In this document: one piece after another, positions 23,661 through 33,176 of the stretch
Layout of the letters: each line of letters opens with the position of its first letter
How positions within the stretch are numbered: position 1 is the first letter of the stretch
Source of the DNA: Cryptomeria japonica
Lineage: Eukaryota > Streptophyta > Pinopsida > Cupressales > Cupressaceae
Length of the DNA: 64,000 nt
Assembly: GCF_030272615.1 (NCBI RefSeq)
Contig: NC_081412.1
Coordinates: 140,224,747-140,288,746, forward strand
Direction of reading: 5' to 3'
Made by a program: the position numbers and the translations under genes
The notes under the pieces: model-generated
Database searches by the model: none
Seen by the model: the letters and a program-made list of their open reading frames with translations, nothing else
Told to the model about the DNA's origin: nothing

Positions 23661-24019
23661 TGTTAGAGTATTCGAGTATTTACTTGATTAATTAAACAAT
23701 ATTTGTTTAATTATTTAAGTTCTCTTTATCTCTTTTACACTTAAGCTAACTTTAGGTGCATATAATTAATTATTATGTGCAAACCTAGGTTTTTCCTTTT
23801 AGAGTTTCTTGACCTATTAAAGGTTGAGTTCTTTCTTTTCATTGTATGAAGAAGGATTATTATTGACAATACATTTTTTGGAGATTATTGAGCTCTCATC
23901 TTTTAGAGCATATTTTTCATGTGTATTATTTCCTTCTGTGATTTGCTTCATTGCTTCTCCTTGTAACAGGTTTTTCAGCTTGCAAAGATTATTTGGGCTC
24001 CTGTGGTGTTGTATTTTCA
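23661..24019 (+). repeat. 3' LTR of element B (end truncated)
   Basis: Starts TGTTAGAGTATTCGAG directly after the G-run of the polypurine tract. It aligns with 21153-21494, then diverges after TATTTTC, where the 5' LTR continues for 12 more bases. Confidence 0.82.
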
Positions 24020-24562
24020 TTTATAAGGGCTGATTTAAACTATAGGAACATTTAATCTTCTTAGTCAACTTAATGTTGTTATTTAAGGATGTTGGAGGCA
24101 TTTTCAATTAACTGCCTATTTAATTATTATTATTACAAATAATTGTATTAATGTTAACTCATTGAATTTTGAAGTTATTTAAATATTGCCAGAGATTATT
24201 ATTAACTCTTAATATTATTGGAGGATTTATTTGGGCAAATTAATTAATTAATAAAGTTGTGACGACTTTAAATGGTTAAATGATTCAATTTAAGTAATGG
24301 TAATTATTGTAATTGTTAAGTAAATTAAAATCTAATTTGTTATTAAACCGTTTAGGAGATTGAGATAAGACTTAAGTTTCCTAGTTAAATTAAATAAATT
24401 ATCGCTCTCTTTAGGAACCCATTCTCAATGACACGTGAGTTATCCTTTAGTGTAAACTAATTAAGTTATCTCATCTTTTGAACTTAGAACATCAAGTAAT
24501 TTAGTGTTGTTAAAAAAAAATGTTGTTGCATTTTTGCCCAAAAGTTTGGGCATGACACTAAC

Positions 24563-24847
24563 AACTTATATTCATCATGAATCCATGCTATCTGATAAGG
24601 CTTTAGGGTGTTTCAATCTCTCCAATTTCAACTTATTCACCATTTCTTCTGAAACAAGATTATCTGAACTACCACTATCAATAACAACTTTACAACACTT
24701 ATTGAATACTTTACATCTGGTCTTGAACATATTCTTCCTCTGCAAGGGCTCTTCATCTCCTTCGGTATGACACAAAGCTCTCCTCATCACCAACAGTTCT
24801 CCATCTTCTGGTTTATTGTCTGATCCGGTGGGGTTTTCTTCCACCAC
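24563..24847 (-). pseudogene. Aspartic protease of the chromovirus
   Basis: The frame carries VVIDSGSSDNLVSEEMVNKL, where DSG is the catalytic Asp motif of retroelement pepsin-like proteases, preceded by the linker after the zinc knuckle. After KHP the coding frame shifts by one base and continues as PYQIAW...KLLV to the CTAAC target copy. There the LTR-like element interrupts it and the remainder resumes at 7173. Confidence 0.85.
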
Positions 24848-24849
24848 TA

Positions 24850-25919
24850 CTGCTCTTCCAGTAGTTTATGTCTTCTTACACTCAAATGCATGATGTCCTT
24901 CTCCTCCACACTTAAAGCAGGTTCCTCTAAATGTCCTCTTATCTTGTCTTCCAAAATTCCCATTCTGGTAACCATCTGGTTCTCTCCTCCGGTAGAAATT
25001 TCTATCATCCTTCCGGTATGAATTACCTTCTTTGTTCACTTCCTTGTCCTTGCTCTGATCTGTACTGGTTCCTCTTCCTCTGGTATATCTTCTTGCTCCT
25101 TAAAATCTTCCTCTGGTAAACCTTCCACCTCTGCCTCTCTGCCTCTGCTCATGTCTTTTGTTTAACTTCTCTTCTGCCTTTAGGGCATACTGGTAAGCCT
25201 CTTCAACACTCTCAAATTTGATCAAACTGAGTTTATCTTGTATAGACATCCACAATCCATTCAAATATCTTGCAACTTGTTCAACTTCATCATCAACATG
25301 TCTGGGTTTGATATTCAACTTGTAAAATTCTTCGGTGTACTCCTTCACACTAGATTCCTTTTATCTCAAATTCCGCAACTTCTGGAATAGATTCACTTGA
25401 TAATCAGCAGGCATAAACTTCGATTTCAACTTAACAATCATATGATCCCATGTCTTAATCTTCTCTTTACCTCTTCTTTGTCTATCAACTTGCAAATGCT
25501 CCCACCAAAGAGATGCATGACCTTTCAACTGGGTACAACATATTTTACCTTCCTCTCTTCTGTAGTGTTTTCAAAATCAAAATACTTCTCCATCTCCGAG
25601 ATCCAATCCATCAATTCATCTGAATCTAACTTCCCATCATATTCTGGTGGGGTAAAATGAGGTTTAGTATTCGCCCTACTAAAAACCCTCACAAAGCTTT
25701 CCTCATCTGAATCAACCACGAGTAGGTTAGCTTGTTCTATTGGGGCTTCTTCTCCTTCATCTTCACTTACATCTTCAATATGTTAGCCTCTTCTCTGGGC
25801 TGTCTCCACGACTTCCAACCGGGCTGCTATACCTTGCAACATCTCCATCACAACATGGTCTGCATTCCCACGCACTCCACCATTCCTAGCTCCTCTTCAC
25901 GCCATCATTCACGCTAGTC
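24850..25919 (-). pseudogene. Gag of the chromovirus with CCHC zinc knuckle
   Basis: Recognisable blocks are PPEYDGKLDSDELMDWISEMEKYFDF (start of the capsid-like retrotransposon Gag domain, 25719-25525), EYTEEFYKLN and VARYLNGLWMSIQDKL (25348-25100). Near 24878-24919 there is a zinc knuckle, CFKCGGEGHHAFEC. Stops at several points separate these. The N-terminal region is acidic (DVSEDEGEEAP). Confidence 0.85.
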
Positions 25920-25999
25920 CTCTGTAGCTGCAAGTCGGATTTGCAATCCGCCACCCTACAACAAAATTTCAGGACACGCAACCTCCAGAATGAAACTTC

Positions 26000-26011
26000 G
26001 CTTTCATACCA
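26000..26011 (-). other. Primer-binding site of the chromovirus
   Basis: Just inside the 5' LTR the minus strand reads TGGTATGAAAGC. This matches the initiator-Met tRNA site TGGTATCAGAGC at 10 of 12 positions. Confidence 0.7.
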
Positions 26012-26013
26012 CT

Positions 26014-26803
26014 TGGAGCAGTCACTGGTGAGGAGGGACCTCAAAGAGATCAATCCACACTGGTTAGCAAGAGTAAACACAATGGAAACACAAAGACATG
26101 ATGGAGGCAATGCATAACAGATTGTTTTATTGCATGAAAACTTATTACAACCAACCAGTAACAATCGGGTTACAGCATACCGACTCATAGCCCTGGTAGA
26201 ACATACATAATAGGTCACAACCGAGACCTTGAATCTTGAGATCTATCTTCTATGCACAGTCTAGTTACTTGATTCTCTGATTGATTACATTGTAATGCGC
26301 AATTACAATTAAATATATCGATCCAAAGGATCCAGTTGGCCCAAAAGGGATAAAACCCGAAGAACAAGACCTAACGTGTAAAACAACAAGGTCGACCTCC
26401 GCCAAGAGATTCCTCCAAAAAATCCAAAGGATGAAACGAAGAGCGCAGGAAAAGGTTGGCCACACGCCAAGGAACATCAGAATCAATGCCTAAGGCTCCG
26501 CAAGCTTCAAAAGGGGTTCCGGTAGATCACCAAAATAGGTCCAGGCAACCGGTAACAAGAATTGTCAACCAGTAATAGGAAACTGTCAAGGAAACCGATA
26601 GCGATATCTTGCCGAAAAATGATCCAAATGCAATGCGGTCTGGAAGCAAGAAAGATGATCAAGTCTTCAAGTAGAATCCAACTCCACAGGATCCGATGAG
26701 CCAAAACCGGGACACACGGAAAAGAAAACTGAAACTGCAAACATAAAGCAAAATATTTTTGGTTGATGCAAAGTTGCTATGAATCGGGGATGCTCCTGCA
26801 TCA
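26014..26803 (-). repeat. 5' LTR of the chromovirus
   Basis: 790 bp, homologous along its length to 3148-3950. It ends CTGCATCA at 26803 next to the CTCAT duplication (26804-26808). The moderate divergence between the two LTRs shows the insertion is old. Confidence 0.88.
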
Positions 26804-26808
26804 CTCAT

Positions 26809-26960
26809 TGACCCATGTTTCATGAGGAGTGGTTTACAAGAACCCATCTCTTATGAGAATGAATGATATTAGCACTCATTGCATCTAGGTGATGCTCACA
26901 GCGGTGAAGCATTGAGCCTTTTGGAGAGGTCACCCATCCTAGTACTACTCCACATAATAT
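26809..26960 (-). mobile_element. 5' part of a 5S rRNA-related SINE
   Basis: The minus strand contains GAGTAGTACTAGGATGGG directly followed by TGACCTC. This matches the internal control region of plant 5S rRNA, with unrelated sequence after it. The body (GCATCACCTAGATGCAATGAG, then CATTCATTCTCAT) matches the second copy at 27872-28027. The 3' part is at 3078-3147, separated by the chromovirus. Confidence 0.7.
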
Positions 26961-27149
26961 TTATGAATGATAACCTTTTCAAACATAAAATCAGAATTTT
27001 CAAGTATAATAACTTGTGAGATAAAAATAAAACTAAAGTAAGGAATGTATTTAATTATTTTACTGTATTAGATGCACTAAATTCATATAGTTGATTTATT
27101 ACATTAAAAATGAACTTAAATTTGATGCTCTATTAAAAATCAAGAACTG

Positions 27150-27152
<3 letters not shown>

Positions 27153-27241
<89 letters not shown>
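27153..27241. repeat. Compound microsatellite (TA)n(GA)n
   Basis: About 20 TA units run without interruption into about 24 GA units. Both tracts are perfect, so this is likely a hypervariable locus. Confidence 0.95.
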
Positions 27242-27243
<2 letters not shown>

Positions 27244-27528
27244 TTCCTTTTCGCATGACACAACTTTCCTAAATTTTTTATTATATTATACAACAAAAAT
27301 TCTTAAATACGATCATATGACTATCAAATTTATGTCTTGAATAATCATTGCCCACATGTGATATTAATTATTTTGGAGTAAGCGGGGCTTAAATTTTGAT
27401 GTTTGACTATTCAAAAATAAAGACCTTCTTGTTTAAAATATATCATAAATTAGAATATATATTCAACTATAATTCTATAGAATTTATGACACTTTAGAAT
27501 CTTCTTGCACATGGTACAACCTTTCTAA

Positions 27529-27610
27529 TTTTTTTTTAATGAATAATAGCCATTCCTATTAATAGAGATAAAGTACACTATTTACAAAAAAAAGTAGGGG
27601 ATACAAGATC
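27529..27610 (-). mobile_element. 5'-truncated LINE tail (82 bp)
   Basis: Flanked by an exact 10-bp duplication ACCTTTCTAA at 27519-27528 and 27611-27620. On the minus strand it ends ATTATTCATT followed by an A-run, the form of a severely truncated L1 insertion. Confidence 0.75.
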
Positions 27611-27871
27611 ACCTTTCTAAAATCTTGATTGTAACATACAATAATTTTTTTTAATAGTGTCATATGACCATTAAATTTAGATCCTAAAAAGCAGTTAAAT
27701 TGTTTGCTAAAAATAGAACTTAAATTTGATGCTTGACTTTTAAAAAATTAACATCTATCTTATTTAACAATATATATAATAATTAAAATATATATTTAAT
27801 TATAATTCTTTTATATTTATTACAATTTAGAATCTTCCCCTTCACATATTTTAATTATATTATACAACATT

Positions 27872-28027
27872 AGGATGGGTGACCTTTTGGAAGGCCCAAT
27901 TTTTTACCTCTTGAGCATCACGTAGATGCAATTAGTACTAAGTGGACCATTCATTCTCATGAAAGATAGGTTTTTGTGAGCCACTACTCATTTAACATCA
28001 TAATTAAATCCTAATAACAATATCATA
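27872..28027 (+). mobile_element. 5S rRNA-related SINE, 5'-truncated
   Basis: Begins AGGATGGGTGACC (5S rRNA internal control region), continues into the same body as 26809-26960, and ends AATATCATA. An exact 13-bp duplication ATTATACAACATT flanks it (27859-27871 and 28028-28040). The long duplication and 5' truncation point to LINE-type mobilisation rather than an LTR element of the Cassandra type, which also carries 5S sequence. Confidence 0.72.
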
Positions 28028-28084
28028 ATTATACAACATTCTTAAATACCACCATCAAATTTAGGCCAATATGGCCATTGTGCA

Positions 28085-28090
28085 CACGTG
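28085..28090 (+). promoter_or_regulatory. G-box CACGTG upstream of NiR
   Basis: A perfect CACGTG core in GCACACGTGACAT, 289 bp upstream of the NiR start codon. G-boxes bind bZIP and bHLH factors in light- and nitrogen-regulated plant genes. Function here is inferred only from position. Confidence 0.4.
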
Positions 28091-28177
28091 ACATTAAATT
28101 GTTGGTAAGGTGACACGTTGAACAAAATGCATCACTTAATCTCCCTTTTCATCCTCCAGTTTGGCCGTTTACTAAAA

Positions 28178-28202
28178 TGACCTTCCAGTCCTTCAAAGGT
28201 CG
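28178..28202 (+). promoter_or_regulatory. Nitrate-responsive-element-like pseudo-palindrome
   Basis: TGACCTT, ten bases, then AAAGGTCG. The half-sites GACCTT and AAGGTC are exact reverse complements. Nitrite reductase promoters of flowering plants carry the nitrate-responsive element, described as tGACcCTT-N10-AAGagtcc and bound by NLP factors. This site has the right half-sites and spacing except for one missing C, and lies about 180 bp before the start codon. Confidence 0.45.
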
Positions 28203-28378
28203 TTCGCAACGTCGTTCAAAAAATTATGAGCACCCCTCCGAATCTCAAAGAGCTCATCAGAAACCCATTTTAACGGTCCAAGCTCTTCTCAGATCCATTC
28301 TTATGCATATGCCCTAGTATAAGCATTCCTCAGATAGTGAAGAATTCAAGTGGATTTATTTCTGCGGGATTGCTGAAC

Positions 28379-31300
28379 ATGAATGCCTGCAACTTACGTT
28401 GTGACAATGGTATCAGTTATTCATTTGGGTATAAACAGATTAATGGTATGTGCAGGCTGAATAAGAAGAGAACAGTTGAGGTTTGCTGCATCAGTAGCAG
28501 TCATGGTGAACACAGAATTCAAGGAAGTGAAGATAAAAGAGGAGGCCCCATAAGGGCTGTTTCCAATCCTGCTGTCAAGACTTCGGAAGCGGGGGTTGTG
28601 AATTCGTCAAGGCTGCAGCCTAGAGTTGAGGAAAAGGATGGGTATTGGGTTCTCAAGGAGGAGTTCAGAGGTGGAATTAATCCACAGGAGAAGGTATTTT
28701 TTCCATCACTTCTGTATCAGATGAGATCATTTTTAGTTAATTTGAATCATACGATTCTTAAGGTCTTCATTCTAGCAAAATGTGTGGGGTCATTAGATGA
28801 ATAAGAGAGTACAGTGTTATTGTACAAGAATCAATCATGAAAAAGAGGATCTTGATCATGTTGGATTCCAATTGCAGCTGGCATGATTCTAATTCCTGTT
28901 CAATCAGTATAAGCATGTTTAATTAGTGAATTTAACTGCAATTGATAGCGTCTATACAATTCTATATATGTAAATTTGGACATAAATTAATTCACATAAA
29001 TTCTTGTGTATAAAAAGATAAGCAGTCTTTGGACATTTAGTGTCTTGGCAGAAACACTTCGATGGCGAGAAAGACATCAACACTTCGTTGGTGAATGGTG
29101 AGACACACATCAAAGTTAAACTCACGCTGCTAGCAAGCCTTTTACCTTTGGCCTTTTGGCCCACGGGTTTAACAAGTGAAGTGCCCAGTGAAGTGTGGGC
29201 ACTGGGGACTGAGACCTCCAGAGTGGCCTCAATAGTTAATGTAGGAAGAGATCCTTAGTAAGTGGTCTCTCTGATCTCTCTGAATTCGGTCTAGGTTAAA
29301 AACCAAGTTTTCTCATTAAAAAAGATAAGCACACGGTTTAGAACAATTTGGGGAACAACTCTTGTTGTACGGAAACCAAGAATTCAGAAGGGGCAAAACA
29401 GGGGAATAAACGACTATTTCATAGGCAAAATATGCATTCTTGTAGAGATAAATGCTTCTGTTAAAATTTGTTCTCCGAGGCACCGTTTGGTATCCAAATG
29501 AATGTGGTTTCTTTGTTAGTTTAGACTAGATTCAAGTCATTGTGTTCAAAATATATGTAAGAAGATAATTGCAGTTGTGGCAAAATCAGATCAGGAAATG
29601 AAGAAACTTGTAATAAAAGATTGATAAGTAAACCGTTTGTGGAACTTGTGTTTGCATATGCGCAGATCAAACTGGAGAGGGAACCCATGAAGCTATTCAT
29701 TGAGAATGGGATTGAAGAGCTTGCAAATAAGTCTTTTCCAGAGATTGATAGTAAAAAGGTTGATAAGGATGACGTTGATGTACGCCTCAAATGGCTGGGT
29801 CTCTTCCACCGTAGAAAGCAACAATGTAATCAAATGCTATCCGATTTCTAACTCTTCCTTTCTTTACAGGTTTATGTCTCCGTATAGTTATAAACTGCTT
29901 CTGTTTAATATTTGACATTAGACTAATTAAAACTTCATTTAGATGGAAGATTTATGATGAGGCTAAAGCTGCCAAATGGAGTGACCACTAGTTCCCAAAC
30001 TAGATTCTTGGCAAGTGTGATTCAGAAATATGGAAAAGATGGATGTGCAGACATCACCACTAGACAGAATTTGCAGATTCGTGGAGTGGTTCTGAAAGAT
30101 GTTCCAGAGATATTAAAAGGTCTAGAAGAGGTTGGACTATCCAGCTTACAGAGTGGAATGGACAATGTGAGAAACCCTGTGGGAAACCCTTTAGCTGGAA
30201 TTGACCCTCATGAAATTATTGATACCAGGCCATATGCTAAAGTTTTAACAGATTACATCATCAACAATGGGAAGGGAAACCCTTCAGTTACCAATCTGTA
30301 AGTGCTGAAGCTTTTTATGGTGGTAATTAATATATCCTCCTTAATGCTACATGAGTTTTTTTTTTCTTTGAAAAAAAGATAGTTTCTGAAAACTTTAAAT
30401 AGATAATTGTTTCTGACATTGGAGGGCCCTGCTTTTGAAGTTAACCAAGTTAAAATCTTCATACAGCATTGTTGAGTTCAAATCTAATCATCTAATTGTT
30501 GTTGCAGACCTAGGAAATGGAATGTTTGTGTTGTGGGTACACATGACCTTTTTGAGCATCCCCACATCAATGACCTTGCATATATTCCTGCAATAAAAGA
30601 TGGGAGATTTGGTTTCAATCTCTTGGTTGGGGGATTCTTTAGTCCAAAGCGCTGTTCAGAGGCAGTTCCACTTGATGCATGGGTCGCTGCAGATGATATT
30701 GTTTCAGTATGTAAAGCCATTTTGGAGGCCTATAGAGATTTGGGTACTAGGGGAAACCGCCAGAAGACTCGAATGATGTGGTTGATTGATGAATTGGTAC
30801 TGCACTCTGATACCTATTGCTCTGAAATTACATTATTGATTCCTAACCTTGTTAGCTGTTTGATAGCCATTTCTCTGAATGTCATTGTTTGTTTATCAGT
30901 GTTTTTTAATGTCTGTAATTGTGTACTAGACTTTCTCCTGTATCCATTGCATTCAATTTGAATGAAGTCTTTTTGAGGTTTTTACTTCCTTAATTGTTTC
31001 AACTCTGCACAGTTACCATCCTCTGCCTCTTTTGAGATTGATGTGTCTGAAAAGACTTTTCCCTTTTTAACACTGCTTCAGAGATACTTAATAGTTGTTT
31101 CTCCTTATTAAGTCTGTCTATCCTCACTATCATATGGAATTACCCCCAATCAGATAGTTTACTTGAAGAGACAAATCCTACAGCTCGGGTGGAGGTACTC
31201 TCTTAAATGTTGTGTTGATAAATGGATTGAAATGCAATCCAACCAAACATGAGTGAACCTACAATGATAATGCATCCTGGTTAACATATGAGTGAATCAA

Positions 31301-32636
31301 TTCCTATTTTTTCGTACCCACAATTCCATCAAGTGACAACTAAAAATACAAAGAATAACAACATGACTTGTTTGCATACCTCGGTGTATTTCAGATCTAG
31401 TTTGAAATGGACATTTACTAGTATATTAACCTTGAAAATTTGATGCAGTGATAGCATCGCAAAATTTCCAGTGCCCTGCATCTTTTATGGATACATCTTT
31501 GATGTTCTCTGTTCTGTTAGACATCATGTATCTGAAACCCATATCTTAAGATGCAGCTAATTGATTTCCTCTTTATCTGACAATCATATTTCAAGATATA
31601 TGCTAGTGATGACCTGTATTTGACAGATTGTTTTCTGTTTCGAGAGTTCATACGATCTTCCATTAATTTGTCACAACCATTCTATGTGAAATCTATATTT
31701 TAAGATATAGCCAAGCAATGATAGATCTATATTTGATGACCGATTTCTGCTTGGGGAGTTCATGTGAAAAAGCTAAGGAACTAGAACATTGATATTTAGG
31801 CATGCATTACAAGAGGGTTGTATAATATATGCTCTTCATTTACTTAGGCATTATAGGATTCTGAAACAATGATCAAGGACCTCTGAAATTTTGTGTCTAT
31901 GAAAATGCAGGGAATAGAAGCTTTCCGTGCAGAAGTTGTAAAGAGAATCCCAGGAGAAATTTTAGAAAGAGCAGCAGAACAAGACATGTTGGACAGATCA
32001 TGGGAGCGAAGGAGCTACCTTGGTGTGCACCCACAGAACCAGGAAGGCCTACACTTTGTTGGTCTCCACATACCTGTGGGCCGGCTTCAGGCAGAGGATA
32101 TGCTAGAATTGGCTCGCCTCGCAGAAGAATATGGTACACAGGAACTCCGTCTTACAGTGGAGCAAAATCTGATCATCCCAAATGTGCCCACAGATAAGAT
32201 ACAGGCTCTTCTACAAGAACCCATGCTTAAAACATTCTCTCCTTTTCCTCCCCTCCTCATGAGCACGTTGGTGGCCTGCACAGGCAACCAATTCTGTGGC
32301 CAAGCCATCATTGAAACCAAAGCAAGAGCTTTGAAAATCACAGAGGAACTGGACAGGACCATGAATGTTCCCAGAGCTGTGAGAATGCATTGGACGGGGT
32401 GTCCTAATACATGCGGGCAAGTGCAGGTTGCAGATATTGGTTTTATGGGTTGCATGACCAAGGATGAAAACAAAAAGACTTGTGAAGGAGCAGATATTTT
32501 CCTTGGAGGCAGAGTGGGTGCAGATTCACATTTGGGTGAAATGATACACAAGGGAATACCTTGCAAGAACTTGGTGCCTGTCGTTCAAGACATACTCATC
32601 CAACACTTCGGAGCGACTAGGAAAACAGACCTCTGA
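28379..32636 (+). CDS. NIR: Ferredoxin-nitrite reductase, plastid precursor (5 exons)
   Basis: Reduces nitrite to ammonium with six electrons from ferredoxin in the plastid stroma. Exons 28379-28693, 29666-29825, 29943-30297, 30508-30796 and 31911-32636 join through GT-AG introns of 972, 117, 210 and 1114 bp into 614 residues, close to the usual length. Start: the first ATG in a frame open from a stop at 28271; the first ~40 residues (Cys/Lys/Arg/Ser-containing, few acids) fit a transit peptide. The order is DGYWVLKEEFRGGINPQEK, two ferredoxin-like half-domains (TTRQNLQIRG and ELRLTVEQN regions), and the siroheme/[4Fe-4S] ligands ACTGNQFCGQ (Cys496, Cys502) and TGCPNTCGQ (Cys537, Cys541). The 6-35-4 spacing is that of spinach NiR. 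One oddity is Leu where homologues have Trp in TTRQNWQIRG. No stops; probably functional. Confidence 0.95.
29025..29318 (+). mobile_element. SINE-like retroposon in NiR intron 1
   Basis: A 294-bp segment of higher GC than the surrounding intron, flanked by an exact 13-bp duplication AAAAAGATAAGCA (29012-29024 and 29319-29331). Its 3' end is adjacent to an A-run. No protein-coding content is recognised. I could not convincingly locate pol III A and B boxes, so the SINE label rests on size, duplication length and tail. Confidence 0.65.
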
Positions 32637-32719
32637 AAAAATAACCCTCCAACAAACCATTTCAGGATTCTCATTCGGAAGTGTAACTTTTCTTGTATAA
32701 AAGGAGCGCTTCTGCCATG

Positions 32720-32725
32720 AATAAA
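32720..32725 (+). terminator. Putative poly(A) signal of NiR
   Basis: AATAAA lies 84 bp after the NiR stop codon in an AT-rich 3' region. A second AATAAA-like site lies near 32752. No other gene separates them from NiR. Confidence 0.5.
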
Positions 32726-32804
32726 ATTTTCTATGTATAATTAGTTTTAAGAAATAAAAATTGGGTGTTCCCAATAAAGGACTGAGAAAGGTGTCATTAT
32801 CCAT

Positions 32805-33047
32805 TGTTGAAAAACAAGATAAAACCATAATTTTATACAGTCATAGTAATAAATCTTAGATGAAAATAGATAACAAAATAAATATAAATCATAACTTGAA
32901 AATTATATGGAGAAATTCTTATGGAAAAAAATTCACATACAAAAAGATTTAAGACTTGTATTAATCCTTCAAATAAGTTATATCAATACAACTTCTCTTT
33001 TTGAATCACTGCAACACTTTATTGCTTCAACAAATTGTGAATTAACA
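32805..33047 (+). repeat. Isolated copia-like LTR
   Basis: Starts TGTTGAAAAAC and ends GAATTAACA (TG...CA). It matches the LTR at 34433-34662, read on the opposite strand, in long blocks such as AGATGAAAATAGATAACAAA and GGAGAAA...CTTATGG. No target duplication is seen (TCCAT / TAGCT). Confidence 0.6.
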
Positions 33048-33176
33048 TAGCTTATTTAATATATAGGAATCACAAATAGTTTCTTTTAGGCACAAATTAC
33101 AAAAAATAGAAAACTTCTTCTTTCAACTTGTGATCTTAACTGCCTTTTGAAAGATATTTTTTATCTTCTTTAACAA

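Larger units (their letters stand above)
21153..24019 (+). mobile_element. Non-autonomous LTR element B
   Basis: A 5' LTR (21153-21506) is followed at once by a primer-binding site GGGTATCAGAGC (21507-21518; the tRNA-Met form is TGGTATCAGAGC). Then comes about 2.1 kb of interior without gag or pol, a purine tract GGTTAAGGGGGGG ending at 23660, and a 3' LTR from 23661. The 3' LTR loses similarity after TATTTTC at about 24018, so its last dozen bases are missing and no target duplication is visible. The interior holds a C-rich island and an 82-bp duplication. It belongs to the same family as A, in opposite orientation. Confidence 0.85.
7174..24557 (-). mobile_element. LTR-like non-coding element (possible solo LTR) inserted in the chromovirus
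   Basis: On the + strand it begins TGTGAGGCCC (mutated to TATGAGG in the outer copy at 7174) and ends GGGCATGACA at 24557. It is flanked by a 5-bp duplication CTAAC at 7169-7173 and 24558-24562. After the LINE and element B are subtracted, about 3.9 kb remain (7494-10699, 21041-21152, about 24020-24557). No gag or pol is present and neither terminus is repeated except by the local tandem duplication, so a long solo LTR is the simplest reading. A non-autonomous element is the alternative. Strand is taken from the TGTCATGCCC start on the minus strand and is uncertain. Confidence 0.6.
3148..26803 (-). mobile_element. Ty3/gypsy chromovirus, full length with LTRs, carrying nested insertions
   Basis: Both ends are visible. 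The element starts TGAAGCAG at 3148 and ends CTGCATCA at 26803, with about 800-bp LTRs and a 5-bp target duplication CTCAT at 3143-3147 and 26804-26808. On the minus strand the order is 5' LTR, tRNA-Met-like primer site, Gag with zinc knuckle, protease, RT, RNase H, integrase, chromodomain, 3' LTR. A 17.4-kb block (7174-24557) has been inserted between the protease and RT regions. Stops and frameshifts throughout make it non-autonomous now. Confidence 0.9.
27241..28110 (+). repeat. Degenerate ~250-bp tandem array upstream of NiR
   Basis: Three related units start at about 27241, 27499 and 27831 (GTCTTCC / AATCTTCT / AATCTTCC). They share blocks such as TACAACA...TTCTTAAATAC, CATATGACNATCAAATTTA and TTAAATTTTGATGTTTGACT. 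Unit 2 is interrupted by a LINE tail (27529-27610) and unit 3 by a SINE (27872-28027); removal of these leaves about 240-260 bp per unit. Confidence 0.65.

Noticed and set aside
26809-26960. Functional 5S rRNA gene
   Set aside because: Only the internal control region matches; the 5' and 3' portions of 5S rRNA are absent and unrelated sequence follows.
27099-27296. Ser/Leu and Ile/Tyr repeat ORF
   Set aside because: It is a translation of the (TA)n(GA)n microsatellite.
28337-28378. Upstream extension of NiR (14 codons) beginning at 28337
   Set aside because: The codon at 28337 is GTG, not ATG. No in-frame ATG occurs between the stop at 28271 and 28379, so the ATG at 28379 is the better start.
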